A DNA stretch of 37,505 nucleotides from CALIBK01 sp037444165. Lineage in GTDB: Bacteria; Desulfobacterota; BSN033; UBA1163. The notes under the pieces are model-generated. The model was not told the DNA's origin, made no database searches, and worked only from the letters and a program-made list of their open reading frames with translations. Location of the stretch: contig JBBIMX010000018.1 in assembly GCA_037444165.1 (NCBI GenBank), forward strand, positions 1-37,505. The letters run 5' to 3'. A program made the position numbers and the translations under genes. Within the stretch, counting starts at the first letter, position 1; each line of letters starts with the position of its first letter. This document shows positions 7,107 through 15,631 of the stretch, piece by piece.

Positions 7107-7135
7107 TTTTTAAAACAAATATCCTTTATTGTCAA
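7107..7135 (-). promoter_or_regulatory. Candidate promoter of dctPQM with overlapping inverted repeat
   Basis: TTGACA (7135-7130, minus strand) is followed after 17 bases by TAAAAA (7112-7107), giving a leader of about 130 bases to dctP. The -35 box lies inside a perfect 8-bp inverted repeat, TTGTCAAT at 7129-7136 and ATTGACAA at 7143-7150, which could be an operator. This would separate dctPQM transcription from the upstream glc operon. Confidence 0.45.
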
Positions 7136-7163
7136 TCCATTTATTGACAAAGGTGAATCGAAG

Positions 7164-8312
7164 TTATGAGCCCATGGCTTCTAAAACGACTTCAGTAATA
7201 TCTCTCACCTTTAATTTGATTTTATTCTTCCTGGCATAGCCCGATATCGTTCGGATACACTGCTGGCAGGCCGTCACCACCTCCTCTGCCCCTGTCCTCT
7301 GAATCTCCTCAATCTTTCTTTTAGCAATGGCAGCCGAAAGCTCTGGGTCGATCATCTCGAGGTCTCCTCCTCCTCCGCAGCACATACTCAACTGGCGGTT
7401 ATTCTCAAGCTCAACCAATTTTATCCCCGGAATCTTCTTTAAAATATTTCTTGGAGGATCGAAAACCTTACTATTCCTTCCTAAATCGCAAGGGTCGTGA
7501 TAGGTCACCACCCTTTCACGTCCATCATGGAAAACGATCTTCCCTTCTCCAATCAGTCGTTCAATGAACTGAGTTGAATGGAGAGGTTCAGCATCGGTGT
7601 GATACCTCTCCTTCCAGGTATGATAGCAGGAGGGACAGGCAAAGACGATCGTTTTAGCACCCACTCTCTGAACCCTCTCTTCATTGTGGTCTTTGAGCCT
7701 CTTCATTTTCTCTTTCATTCCTGCCTGAATTAAAGGAAACCCGCAGCACCACTCCTCTCCCCCGAGAAGCGTAAAATCCACATGGGCTCGATGAAAAATT
7801 TGGACCAGATTCTGAGGGATCTTGTGAGCCATTGGATAAAAGGAAGCCACGCATCCTGTAAAATAAATCACCTCGGCCTTCTCCTTCTGGAATCGATTCT
7901 CCGGAATCCCTTCCATTGCTTCCATCCACATGGTTCGATGGGCATTTGGTTCGTTTGAAATATTGAAGTGATGTTCAATGGCTTCAGCGACACGATCAAC
8001 GACCTGAGGATAGAGCCTCCTTTCAACCAGACATTCCCTTCCGGCCAGAACGCCCTGATTGGTTTCTACGGCAGGGAAACAGGTCTGGGTACAGAGTCTG
8101 CAACCTGTGCACCGATAAAGGCTTTCTTCAATTTCAGGTGTCCAGTCAATTTTCCCCTCAATGATGGCCCGGATAAGGGCATTTTTCCCCCGAGGGGTGG
8201 CCCATTCCTTTCCCACCGCACTATAGATGGGGCATACAGCCAGACAGAAACCGCATCGATTACATTTTGCAATCTCATCGTATAATTGAGCTTTAAGCTC
8301 CTCTTTCTTCAT
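7164..8312 (-). CDS. glcF: GlcF-type Fe-S subunit of 2-hydroxyacid oxidase (first copy)
   Basis: 382 aa. Two ferredoxin-type 4Fe-4S motifs are complete: Cys17, 20, 23, 27 and Cys68, 71, 74, 78. Two CCG (heterodisulfide-reductase D-like) domains follow, with CCGFP and CCGGGG as their signatures. This is the electron-transfer subunit that takes electrons from the flavin subunits GlcD/GlcE towards the membrane quinone or another acceptor. AGGAG precedes the ATG. It is the last gene of the operon, 15 bases after glcE. Glycolate oxidation is the best guess because lyase, ligase and aminotransferase genes acting on glyoxylate are nearby; D-lactate or other 2-hydroxyacids remain possible. Confidence 0.9.
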   Translation of the reverse strand: MKKEELKAQLYDEIAKCNRCGFCLAVCPIYSAVGKEWATPRGKNALIRAIIEGKIDWTPEIEESLYRCTGCRLCTQTCFPAVETNQGVLAGRECLVERRLYPQVVDRVAEAIEHHFNISNEPNAHRTMWMEAMEGIPENRFQKEKAEVIYFTGCVASFYPMAHKIPQNLVQIFHRAHVDFTLLGGEEWCCGFPLIQAGMKEKMKRLKDHNEERVQRVGAKTIVFACPSCYHTWKERYHTDAEPLHSTQFIERLIGEGKIVFHDGRERVVTYHDPCDLGRNSKVFDPPRNILKKIPGIKLVELENNRQLSMCCGGGGDLEMIDPELSAAIAKRKIEEIQRTGAEEVVTACQQCIRTISGYARKNKIKLKVRDITEVVLEAMGS

Positions 8313-8327
8313 GGAAAACTCCTTCTC

Positions 8328-9698
8328 TTAGATTCCACCTAAAAACCTACCGGGACTAAAGATTCCCTTGGGATCGATCTGCTCTTTTAGGCGACGCATA
8401 ACGGAATAGTCCGGTCTCGTTTCTCCCCAGACAGAAATCCTCTTTTTTAGAATAGAAGGGGCCCTCTCCACGATCATATTCCCCTCGTGTTTGACCGCTT
8501 CGGAAGTCAATTTTTGAATCAATTCGATGAGGGAATCCATTTTGGATCTTAGGTTTCTTCCCGGGAAAAGAAAGGAGTAAAGAATTCCATTGCCGGAATG
8601 GGAAATGAAGGCCCCTTCCATCCCTCTCTGATTTATTATCTCTTCATAACTTTTCATGACCTCCCCACTTTTGGAGATCAGTACATTGGATTTAAAAGAT
8701 AAGAACGATGTCCCTCCCTCCTTTAACGAGCTGGCAAAATCCCTTAAAGCAGACCAGAAGGATTGATGTTCCTCCGAGTGAAGGACCCATGGATCAAGGG
8801 ATTGATATTTTTTCCCTCTCTCCGTTAATTCAGAAATCTCCCTTTCGATACTCTCTTCCACTCCATCCAAACCAATAGCAATCAAATAGTTCGCCTCTCG
8901 GGGTAACGAAACAGGGGGGTTCAATCTTTTCACTGCAGATCGATTAAGGGTTTCAATCGAGGAAGGAAGGAGTTGAGAACCGATCATCTCTTGAATAAAG
9001 GCATCCCCGTCTTCCAATCGAACGAAGGGAATTAGGAAGGTAGCCTCTTTTTCAGGAAGAGGAAGAAGTTTAAAGGTCATCTCACAGAGGATTCCTAAGG
9101 TTCCATAAGAACCGATCAAGAGCTTACTCATATCGTAGCCAGAAACATTTTTGACTGTTTTTCCTCCAGAAACCACAATATCTCCGTTGGGGAAAACGGC
9201 TTTGGTTCCGATCACCAGATCTCTTGCTGTGCCGTAGATATATCTCCTGGGACCACTTGAATTAGTCGCTACAATCCCGCCTAACGTTGCCTTCTCTGTA
9301 AAAGGAGGGTCCATAGGAATGAAATACCCCCTCCCCTCTTTTGCCAATCTCTTCTGGACCTCTCTTAAGGTAATTCCGCTCTCGGCAGTCAGGGTTAAAT
9401 TATCACAGTCACAATCAGTGATTCGATTCAGCCGCTGGGTAGAGAGAAGGATATCCACCTTTTTGGGAATATTCCCTATCTCAATTTTAGTTCCATTTCC
9501 CATCGGAATAATCGTCAAAGTTTGATCAAAAGCATAGGCCACAATTTTTGAAACCTCTTCCGTCGTTGCCGGATAGACGACCACTTTTGGACGCTTTCCA
9601 TCAATCCTGAAAGATTGAAGTTTATCTGAATCTTTCAGTAGATGGGCTTCTCCAACCATCTCTTTCATTTTTGAAATCCATTTTTCAGTTCTTCTCAT
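8328..9698 (-). CDS. glcE: FAD-binding oxidase subunit, GlcE-like
   Basis: 456 aa with an FAD-binding PCMH domain in the N-terminal half: VYPATTEEVSKIVAYA, then GTKIEIG, GGIVATNSSGPRRYIYGTARDLVIG and VSGYDMSKLLIGSYGTLGI. The RRYIYGTARD and YDMSKL pattern is typical of GlcE as opposed to GlcD. The C-terminal cap ends with DPKGIFSPGRF, where GlcD has DPxxIFNPGK. It is longer than E. coli GlcE (about 350 aa), closer to a full-length FAD oxidase. AAGGAG lies 7 bases before the ATG. Forms an oxidase with GlcD and GlcF. The 103-base gap to glcD is the largest in the operon. Confidence 0.85.
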   Translation of the reverse strand: MRRTEKWISKMKEMVGEAHLLKDSDKLQSFRIDGKRPKVVVYPATTEEVSKIVAYAFDQTLTIIPMGNGTKIEIGNIPKKVDILLSTQRLNRITDCDCDNLTLTAESGITLREVQKRLAKEGRGYFIPMDPPFTEKATLGGIVATNSSGPRRYIYGTARDLVIGTKAVFPNGDIVVSGGKTVKNVSGYDMSKLLIGSYGTLGILCEMTFKLLPLPEKEATFLIPFVRLEDGDAFIQEMIGSQLLPSSIETLNRSAVKRLNPPVSLPREANYLIAIGLDGVEESIEREISELTERGKKYQSLDPWVLHSEEHQSFWSALRDFASSLKEGGTSFLSFKSNVLISKSGEVMKSYEEIINQRGMEGAFISHSGNGILYSFLFPGRNLRSKMDSLIELIQKLTSEAVKHEGNMIVERAPSILKKRISVWGETRPDYSVMRRLKEQIDPKGIFSPGRFLGGI

Positions 9699-9801
9699 TC
9701 AAAAACTCCTTCCTTCCCCCTTCACCCTCGGACTTCCCTTTTACAGAAAAAAACTTGGTTAAATCTCTCTTTATGGGATCAAGGATAGGCGAGGGAGAGG
9801 A

Positions 9802-11187
9802 TTACATTTGAACTTCTGGCAGAACCTTTCCAGGATTAAAAATATCCTCTGGATCGAGGGCCTTCTTCACCTTTCTCATCGCTGAAATATCCTCGGGGGT
9901 AAAGACAAAAAACATTTCTTTCTTTTTCTCTGTCCCAATTCCATGTTCTCCACTGATAGTTCCCCCGGCGTCTGCACATATCTTTAAAATTTCAGAACCG
10001 GCCAGATGGACTTTCCTTAACTCCTCTTCGTTTCGTTCATCAAAGAGGATGAGGGGATGGAGATTTCCATCCCCAGCATGAAACACATTGGCAATGGGAA
10101 GACTGTATTTTTTTCCAACCTCCATCACACGAGTAAGTACCTCAGGAAGTTTTGTTCTTGGAACAGTCCCATCGCAGACCAGATAATTAGGTCTCAGCCT
10201 TGCTACCGCACCAAAGGCTCCCTTTCGTCCTGCCCAAAGCTGGGCTCGCTCTTCCTCTGTCCTTGCTGCCTTCACCTCTCGAGCGTGATTCTCCTTACAG
10301 ATCTCTATGATCCGCTCTGCCAACCTCTCCATCCCATCCTTAAGTCCGTCAATCTCGATTAACAGAACGGCTTCTGCATCCAATGGGAACCCGGCATGAA
10401 TGGATTCCTCCACAGCCTTGATTGTCAATTTATCTAACATTTCAAGGGTAGCTGGAACGATCCCTTCCGCTATGATGGCAGAAACGGTCCTTCCGGCATC
10501 CTCCAATGAATGGTAGATAGCGAGCATGGTCTTTACCGCCTCTGGTTTTGGCACAATGCGGAGAACCAACTTGGTGGCAATCCCTAAAGTCCCTTCTGAT
10601 CCCACAAGAAGCCCGGTAAGGTCATATCCTGGATGGTCAAGAGCCTTTCCCCCTACCCAGATGACCTCTCCATCTGGAAGAACGACTTCAGCGCCCAGGA
10701 TATGATTTGTCGTTACCCCATATTTGAGGCAGTGAGGACCTCCTGAATTTTCTCCAAAATTCCCTCCAAAAGTGGACACCCTCTCACTTGCAGGATCAGG
10801 CTGGTAGACATAACCATAACGGGCCAACTCGTTTTTCAGGGTTAGGGTAAAAAGCCCAGGTTCCACAACGGCCCTCTGGTTTTTAATATCGATTTCAAGA
10901 ATTCGGTTCATTCTTGAAAAGTGGAGAACGATTCCACCTTTCGCAGGAATGGTCCCTCCGCTCAGATTGGTTCCCGAGCCTCTGGCCACCACAGGGACTG
11001 ATTCTCGCCGAACAAGCTTGACGATCTGAGAGACTTCTTCCGTTGAACCTGGAAGGACAATACAGTCTGGTTTTGCCTTAAAGAGGGAGGCATCGTAACC
11101 ATAAAGCAGTAAATCTGTTTCTGAATAAAGCACGTTCTCTTTTCCTACTATCTTTGAGAGTTCCTCAATCATCTGTTCACGGTTCAT
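9802..11187 (-). CDS. glcD: GlcD-type FAD-linked 2-hydroxyacid oxidase (first copy)
   Basis: 461 aa, full GlcD length. The FAD PCMH domain shows VVARGSGTNLSGGTIPAKGG (about 70-89), GGNFGENSGGPHCLKYG and SEGTLGI; the C-terminal domain contains VFHAGDGNLHP and GEHGIGTEKK, the histidine motifs close to the flavin and substrate, ending DPEDIFNPGK. It would oxidise glycolate (or lactate) to the 2-oxo acid. Its ATG overlaps the stop of the upstream formyltransferase-like gene (ATGA, 11184-11187), so the two are translationally coupled, tying C1-folate chemistry to 2-hydroxyacid oxidation. AGGAG lies 5 bases upstream. Substrate inferred from context. Confidence 0.92.
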   Translation of the reverse strand: MNREQMIEELSKIVGKENVLYSETDLLLYGYDASLFKAKPDCIVLPGSTEEVSQIVKLVRRESVPVVARGSGTNLSGGTIPAKGGIVLHFSRMNRILEIDIKNQRAVVEPGLFTLTLKNELARYGYVYQPDPASERVSTFGGNFGENSGGPHCLKYGVTTNHILGAEVVLPDGEVIWVGGKALDHPGYDLTGLLVGSEGTLGIATKLVLRIVPKPEAVKTMLAIYHSLEDAGRTVSAIIAEGIVPATLEMLDKLTIKAVEESIHAGFPLDAEAVLLIEIDGLKDGMERLAERIIEICKENHAREVKAARTEEERAQLWAGRKGAFGAVARLRPNYLVCDGTVPRTKLPEVLTRVMEVGKKYSLPIANVFHAGDGNLHPLILFDERNEEELRKVHLAGSEILKICADAGGTISGEHGIGTEKKKEMFFVFTPEDISAMRKVKKALDPEDIFNPGKVLPEVQM

Positions 11188-12116
11188 GGCATCTCCTTTT
11201 TTTGTTCCTTATCGATTCGATCTTCGACCTTTAGGCCAATGTGTTTAGCCAACTCTATGGCCTCCATTTTTTCCCCTTTGTCTACTCTCATCTTCCTCAC
11301 CTGAATCATCCCTCCATTGGCTGAAATCATAAGGCCTTCTTCTCCAATGGAGACGATCTCCCCGGGAGGAATTTCGGTATATTCCGGAATCATCCTCGCC
11401 TCATAGAACCTGACCTTCATTCCTTTAAAGAATGCAAAAGCTCCGGGTTGTGGATCGCATCCCCTTATTAAATTGTAAATTTCCAATAGGGGTTTGGTAA
11501 AATCGATTTGAGCCACTCGATCATCACAAGGAGGTTCATAGGTAGCCTTCGATTCATCCTGTGGAATTCGCGGGGCTTTCCCCTCTTTAATTAAACCAAC
11601 CGCTTCAACTATAGCTTCCACCCCCATTGGAAACAGGGTATTAAAATAGAGGGAACCCGTTGTGTCGTCAGGTTTGATCTCCACCTCTTTTTGAAGCAAG
11701 ATCGGTCCTGTATCAATTCCTCGATCTGCCCAAAAAATGGTTAAACCCGTGCGTTGATCCCCTTGAATGATAGCCCAATGAATACCGCTTGCCCCTCGGT
11801 GTCTGGGCAGTAAGGATGGATGATAGCAGATCGTTCCAAGGGTAGGAATGGTTAATAACTTTTCAGGAATGATATCTGTGACAAAAGCTAATATGACAAG
11901 ATCAGGATTTAACTTTATATAGAGGTCATAGACTTCGGGGTCTTTCATACTCTTTGGCCTAAAAACGGAGATCCCTAATTTTTGTCCAAGGGCGGCTACG
12001 GGATCTCCTCTTTTATCAGGCAGGGTAAAGACCCCGACAATCTCCTCCCCTTTTTGGGTCAGGGCCTCGAGAACCTTTTCTGCGAAAGGGCCCTGACCCA
12101 CTATCACGATTCTCAT
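11184..12116 (-). CDS. 10-formyltetrahydrofolate hydrolase-like protein
   Basis: 310 aa, a stand-alone formyltransferase-fold protein with N-terminal formyl-THF-binding domain and C-terminal FMT-like domain. The core reads YHPSLLPRHRGASGIHW (98-114) then WADRGIDTGPILLQKE. His99 and Asp135 match the catalytic His and Asp of the hydrolase domain of 10-formyl-THF dehydrogenase (ALDH1L). Cys97 occupies the place of the catalytic Asn found in methionyl-tRNA formyltransferase. The similarity to the ALDH1L N-terminal domain extends to GSLYFNTLFPMG and GKAPRIPQ. No aldehyde dehydrogenase domain is attached. Activity would be release of formate, or a formyl transfer to an unknown acceptor. It is coupled to glcD by a 4-base overlap. 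Confidence 0.75.
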   Translation of the reverse strand: MRIVIVGQGPFAEKVLEALTQKGEEIVGVFTLPDKRGDPVAALGQKLGISVFRPKSMKDPEVYDLYIKLNPDLVILAFVTDIIPEKLLTIPTLGTICYHPSLLPRHRGASGIHWAIIQGDQRTGLTIFWADRGIDTGPILLQKEVEIKPDDTTGSLYFNTLFPMGVEAIVEAVGLIKEGKAPRIPQDESKATYEPPCDDRVAQIDFTKPLLEIYNLIRGCDPQPGAFAFFKGMKVRFYEARMIPEYTEIPPGEIVSIGEEGLMISANGGMIQVRKMRVDKGEKMEAIELAKHIGLKVEDRIDKEQKKEMP

Positions 12117-12130
12117 CCCTCTTCCTTTGG

Positions 12131-13030
12131 TTATTCTTTCTTCTTTCTTTTTGCATCGAAGGCAGCGATTTCATCCATGATAGCGAGGATGGTCTTTGCA
12201 TTCTCATAGACTGGCGTATCCACCATCTTTCCTTGATAAGAAACTGCAGCGGCCCCCTTTGCAATCCCTTCCTCTTCAAACACCTTCACCACTCCTCTGG
12301 CCCATTCCACATCTTCCGGGGCAGGAGTATAGATTCTGTGGGCCGGTTCGATCTGGCTTGGATGGATGAGCATCCTTCCTTCATAACCGAGTTGACGGCC
12401 AAATCGGGTGCTCTTTTCAAAGGCCTCTGTATCCTTGTAGGCCACAAACGGGCAGTCAATGGCAATACAGCCTGCGGCCCTTGCTGCCACCGCGGTATGG
12501 GCCCTGGCATAAAACTGCTCTTCCCCTTCGATCGTTAATTTGACCCTCATATCTTTCGTATAATCCACTGCCCCGAAGATAAGAGAATTTACCCTCTTAC
12601 TGGCAATGGCAGAAGGATAGGCATTAATGACCCCTTTTGCGGTTTCGATTAGAAGCTGAATGGCAATGCTTCCAACCGGGAGCCCCCTTCTTCGCTCCAA
12701 TTCTTCGAGTTTCCAGTCGAGTCTCTGGACATGATCCGGACCTCCACATTTTGCCAGGCAAACGCCGGAAAGCCCTTCGTGGACAATGGCTTCAAGGTCG
12801 TCATTGGTCATCAACGTCTCCCAATTGTTTATCCGGACATAGACGATAGACCCCCCTGAACCCGCGTACTTTAAATTCTCCCGGACCATCTCCCGAGCCC
12901 TTGGTTTCTCGGCAGGAGGAACCGAATCCTCCAGATCTAACGTGATGATGTCTGCAGGAATTTCAGGGGCTTTGGAAATCATCTTCTCATTGTTACCTGG
13001 AATGTAAAAAACCGATCTCATGACTGTCAT
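12131..13030 (-). CDS. CitE-family CoA-ester lyase, malyl-CoA lyase type
   Basis: 299 aa, HpcH/HpaI-CitE TIM barrel. Visible motifs are RSVFYIPGNN (about 5-14), LDLEDSVPPAEK with the acidic metal ligands, IETAKGV, FGAVDYTKDM and LIHPSQI. The family cleaves or forms (S)-malyl-CoA, citramalyl-CoA or citryl-CoA. A two-subunit CoA ligase immediately upstream would make the CoA ester, and glycolate oxidase genes immediately downstream make glyoxylate. Malyl-CoA to and from acetyl-CoA plus glyoxylate is therefore the best reading, with citramalyl-CoA (pyruvate product) second. GGAGG lies 7 bases before the ATG at 13030. The next Met, at residue 4, is a less likely start. Confidence 0.85.
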   Translation of the reverse strand: MTVMRSVFYIPGNNEKMISKAPEIPADIITLDLEDSVPPAEKPRAREMVRENLKYAGSGGSIVYVRINNWETLMTNDDLEAIVHEGLSGVCLAKCGGPDHVQRLDWKLEELERRRGLPVGSIAIQLLIETAKGVINAYPSAIASKRVNSLIFGAVDYTKDMRVKLTIEGEEQFYARAHTAVAARAAGCIAIDCPFVAYKDTEAFEKSTRFGRQLGYEGRMLIHPSQIEPAHRIYTPAPEDVEWARGVVKVFEEEGIAKGAAAVSYQGKMVDTPVYENAKTILAIMDEIAAFDAKRKKKE

Positions 13031-13113
13031 AATGACACCTCCATATAGATGGATTAAGCGAGAGGTTAGAGGCTTTAGGTAAAAGAATTGGCCTCAAACC
13101 TGAAACCCCAATG

Positions 13114-14007
13114 TTAACTTAACAATTTTTTTAGGGTAGGGGCGATCTCATCCGGTCGATCGACGACATAAACCCCTGCTTCCTTCAAGGATTTAATCTT
13201 ATCTTTAGCCGACCCCCTTCCTCGTTCGATGATGCTACTGGCGTGGGAGAATCGCATCCCCTCTGGTGCCCAGGCCCCAGCCACATAAACCACCAAAGGT
13301 TTGGTGAATTCTCCCTTGCGAACGCATTCGGCTGCCTCTTCTTCATAGGGACCACCAATCTCTCCGAAAATAGCTACGGCTTTAGTATCCGGGTCTTTCT
13401 CAAAAAGGGGTAAAATATCCGCAAAGGACATTCCTAATACAGGTTCTGTACCGATATGAAGAACCGTCGATACACCAAGACCTGCCTCTTTAATGGCCCA
13501 GGGAACAGTTCCAGACTGACCTCCACTTCTTGAAATGACCCCTACTGGACCAGGAACAAAGACCCTTTTGGCAAACTCGGGAGTCCCTCCAAGCCATCCA
13601 GCGGCGGCCACCCCCGGGCTGATAATCCCGATCGATCCAGGCCCAAGGAGTTTGGCTCCTTTCTGTTTTCCATAGGCCAACATCTCAAGAATATCGTACA
13701 AAGGTACCCGTTCTACAGGCATGACAATGAACTTAATTCCTCCATCAAGCGCCTCGTAGACTGCCTCTTTAAGGGCCGGTCCTGGAACAAAGGTCACACT
13801 CGCATCGATAGGGCCTTGAGCCCTGATCGCCTCCTCAACGGTATTGTAAACAGGGATTCCGGAAACCTCCTCTCCTCCTCTTCCGGGCGTCACCCCAGCC
13901 ACGACTTTGGTCCCATATCCTTTCATAAAAGCAGCCCTTGCGGAACCTTCCCTTCCTGTTATTCCTTGAACCAGCACGGTTGTATTCTTTTCAATCAGAA
14001 TAGCCAT
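13114..14007 (-). CDS. CoA ligase alpha subunit, SucD/malate-CoA-ligase-like
   Basis: 297 aa from ATG 14007; the longer reading begins with TTG inside the ribosome-site spacer, and AGGAGG lies 8 bases from the ATG. The CoA-binding Rossmann domain shows VQGITGREGSARA and GVTPGRGG; the ligase domain has GPGSIGIISPG, SRSGGQSGTVPW and IFGEIGGPYEEEAAE. His255 in FSHASS is the phosphohistidine position (SucD has HAGA). The TLTYE segment of SucD is replaced, so it is a divergent paralogue rather than the TCA-cycle enzyme. With the beta subunit it would attach CoA to a dicarboxylate such as malate, or run backwards to make ATP. It is separated from the beta gene by a small Fe-S protein gene. Confidence 0.85.
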   Translation of the reverse strand: MAILIEKNTTVLVQGITGREGSARAAFMKGYGTKVVAGVTPGRGGEEVSGIPVYNTVEEAIRAQGPIDASVTFVPGPALKEAVYEALDGGIKFIVMPVERVPLYDILEMLAYGKQKGAKLLGPGSIGIISPGVAAAGWLGGTPEFAKRVFVPGPVGVISRSGGQSGTVPWAIKEAGLGVSTVLHIGTEPVLGMSFADILPLFEKDPDTKAVAIFGEIGGPYEEEAAECVRKGEFTKPLVVYVAGAWAPEGMRFSHASSIIERGRGSAKDKIKSLKEAGVYVVDRPDEIAPTLKKLLS

Positions 14008-14045
14008 TTTCAAATCCTCCTGTTAATTAAAATCTTTCTCCAAGT

Positions 14046-14333
14046 TCAGTTAACCCCGTACTTCCTTCTATATTCTTCTAATCCAGGGATAGGGGCCTCT
14101 ATGGTAATGGCCTTATTCCCTCTAAACCAGCACTCGTATTCACAGGCCAGACATTCCGTCCCTACCCTTTCGGCATAGGCCGCATCGCCTCCTAATGCCG
14201 GCTTTCCATCCTTAATAATAAGAATCCCGCGATCATAGAGTTTACAACCCGCTGCACAGGCATGGGTCTGACATCCTTCACATTTACTCTCATCGATAAT
14301 GATCTTAATCGTTCTCTCTTTGAATTCAATCAT
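14046..14333 (-). CDS. FixX-like small Fe-S protein between ligase subunits
   Basis: 95 aa with seven cysteines: Cys18-x2-Cys21-x4-Cys26-x3-Cys30, then Cys61-x2-Cys64-x3-Cys68. The order (CEGCQTHACAAGC, an intervening stretch with LIIKDGKPAL, then ECLACEYEC and NKAITIEAPIPG) follows the FixX-like ferredoxins that pair with electron-transfer flavoprotein systems. The second motif is one cysteine short and has altered spacing, and prolines usual after the clusters are absent. GGAGG is 7 bases before the ATG. It lies 3 bases after the beta gene and before the alpha gene of a CoA ligase, a place where no electron carrier is expected. An electron acceptor for the Glc oxidases or a structural partner of the ligase are possibilities. 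Confidence 0.7.
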   Translation of the reverse strand: MIEFKERTIKIIIDESKCEGCQTHACAAGCKLYDRGILIIKDGKPALGGDAAYAERVGTECLACEYECWFRGNKAITIEAPIPGLEEYRRKYGVN

Positions 14334-14336
14334 GGC

Positions 14337-15593
14337 CTATTCCTCCTTTATTCCCCGCTCTTTTCGATACTCTAAAATCAGCGCTTTCATCCTTTTCGCC
14401 AGAAAGTCTGTCTCATAGACCTTATCACTCCCGTAGAATTCAAATCGACCAGGAAGATCTTTTGTCCCTTCTTTCAGGATCTCCATGGATTCCTTCTCTT
14501 TATTGCCGCAGAGAAGAATGACACAGGGAAAGCCCGGGCGTTTTGGAATCTCTTCCCTTAAGGCTTTCACCACTCCATGGGCATGATGCCATTGTTCCTG
14601 ATTGGCTACGATGAATCCTCCCAACATATACCCCTCGATATCGGGTTGCGAAAGGATGACCTTTGCAGCTCGATAGACTTTTGCGGCGGTTGGATTTCCA
14701 CTGGTATCCGCATAATTGGCGATCTTCAGTCCCTGCCGATTGAGAGCATCCACTCCGAGGATGGCTCCTCCGCCTCCGATTCCATGGTAGCCCACATAAC
14801 CCAGGCCTTTCCGATCAGGAGCCATCTGGGCAATATAACAGGTTCCTCTCAAATCGCTCTCCTCGATCTTCCATGCAATCCGATCGAGTTCCGTGGGAGG
14901 AGTGGGAGACTCTCGAGCCACTTCGATTCCCAATTCAGGATGACGAAACACAGAGGAGTCATCGATGGCCATTCGACAATCTCCTGCAACGATCTTTCCA
15001 TCTTTGGTCAAGACCAGGGGATTGATCTCGGCGGTCCGACAATGATAATTTTTAAAGGTCTGATAGAGTCCCGTGATCGCCTGGGCAATGGGCTGAAGAA
15101 TCTGATTGGGAACCCGGAGTCGAACAACCAGATTGAGGGCATCATAATATCGGAAGCCTCGAAGGACATCGACACTCATTTGAGCGATCTTATCGGAAGG
15201 GACGGATTCAATATCGACCCCCCCTTCTGTGCTAAACATGACTACCGGTGCCCGAACCTCTCGAGAGGAATCGATAATGACCCCCACATAGAATTCCTTC
15301 TCGATATCGAGCTTCTCCTCGACCAATACGTGTTCAACTTTTAGGTTCTTAATCGTCGATCCTAAAAGTTCTCCTGCTACTTTTTCAGCCTCTTGAGGGG
15401 TGTTTGCAAATTTGATCCCTCCGGCTTTCCCTCGGCCGCCTGCCCAGATTTGGGATTTGATCGCAACGGGCTTCCCAATCTTTTCGGCAATCTTTTTAGC
15501 CTCTTCTGGAGTCGAAGCGACCTCCCCCTGAGGGACCGCGACCTTTGCATTCTTTAAGATTTGTTTTCCCTGGTATTCGTATAGACGAGCCAT
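14337..15593 (-). CDS. CoA ligase beta subunit, ATP-grasp (SucC/MtkA/ACL-like)
   Basis: 418 aa from ATG 15593. GGAGGTG lies just upstream of that ATG; an upstream in-frame TTG at 15605 overlaps this ribosome site and is rejected. The ATP-grasp half starts ARLYEYQGKQIL and shows KSQIWAGGRGKAGGI (about 46-60), EEKLDIEKEFYVGV and AEINPLV. The C-terminal half has YHGIGGGGAILGVDAL and ANYADTSGNPTAAKVY, which look closer to ATP-citrate lyase and related ligases than to TCA-cycle SucC. With the alpha subunit it forms an ADP- or ATP-linked CoA ligase. First gene of the eight-gene operon, directly behind a near-consensus promoter. Malate is the favoured acid because of the neighbours; citramalate, itaconate, citrate or succinate are not excluded. 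Confidence 0.85.
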   Translation of the reverse strand: MARLYEYQGKQILKNAKVAVPQGEVASTPEEAKKIAEKIGKPVAIKSQIWAGGRGKAGGIKFANTPQEAEKVAGELLGSTIKNLKVEHVLVEEKLDIEKEFYVGVIIDSSREVRAPVVMFSTEGGVDIESVPSDKIAQMSVDVLRGFRYYDALNLVVRLRVPNQILQPIAQAITGLYQTFKNYHCRTAEINPLVLTKDGKIVAGDCRMAIDDSSVFRHPELGIEVARESPTPPTELDRIAWKIEESDLRGTCYIAQMAPDRKGLGYVGYHGIGGGGAILGVDALNRQGLKIANYADTSGNPTAAKVYRAAKVILSQPDIEGYMLGGFIVANQEQWHHAHGVVKALREEIPKRPGFPCVILLCGNKEKESMEILKEGTKDLPGRFEFYGSDKVYETDFLAKRMKALILEYRKERGIKEE

Positions 15594-15631
15594 ACTCACC
15601 TCCAAAAAATCTTTTTCAAAAACCTGGCCGT

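Noticed and set aside
7129..7150. 8-bp inverted repeat as a terminator of the glc operon
   Set aside because: AT-rich stem with no T-tract after it on the minus strand, and it contains a consensus -35 box; promoter/operator use is more likely.
14577..15344. A 255-codon open frame on the plus strand
   Set aside because: It is fully antisense to the ATP-grasp ligase subunit, whose motifs, start and ribosome site are clear. The antisense product has no recognisable domain and no ribosome site.
13114..15593. Annotation of the ligase pair as TCA-cycle succinyl-CoA synthetase
   Set aside because: Both subunits depart from SucC/SucD at conserved segments (HASS for HAGA, changed SRSGTLTYE region, ACL-like C-terminal half of beta), and the genes are split by an Fe-S protein gene in a glyoxylate operon.
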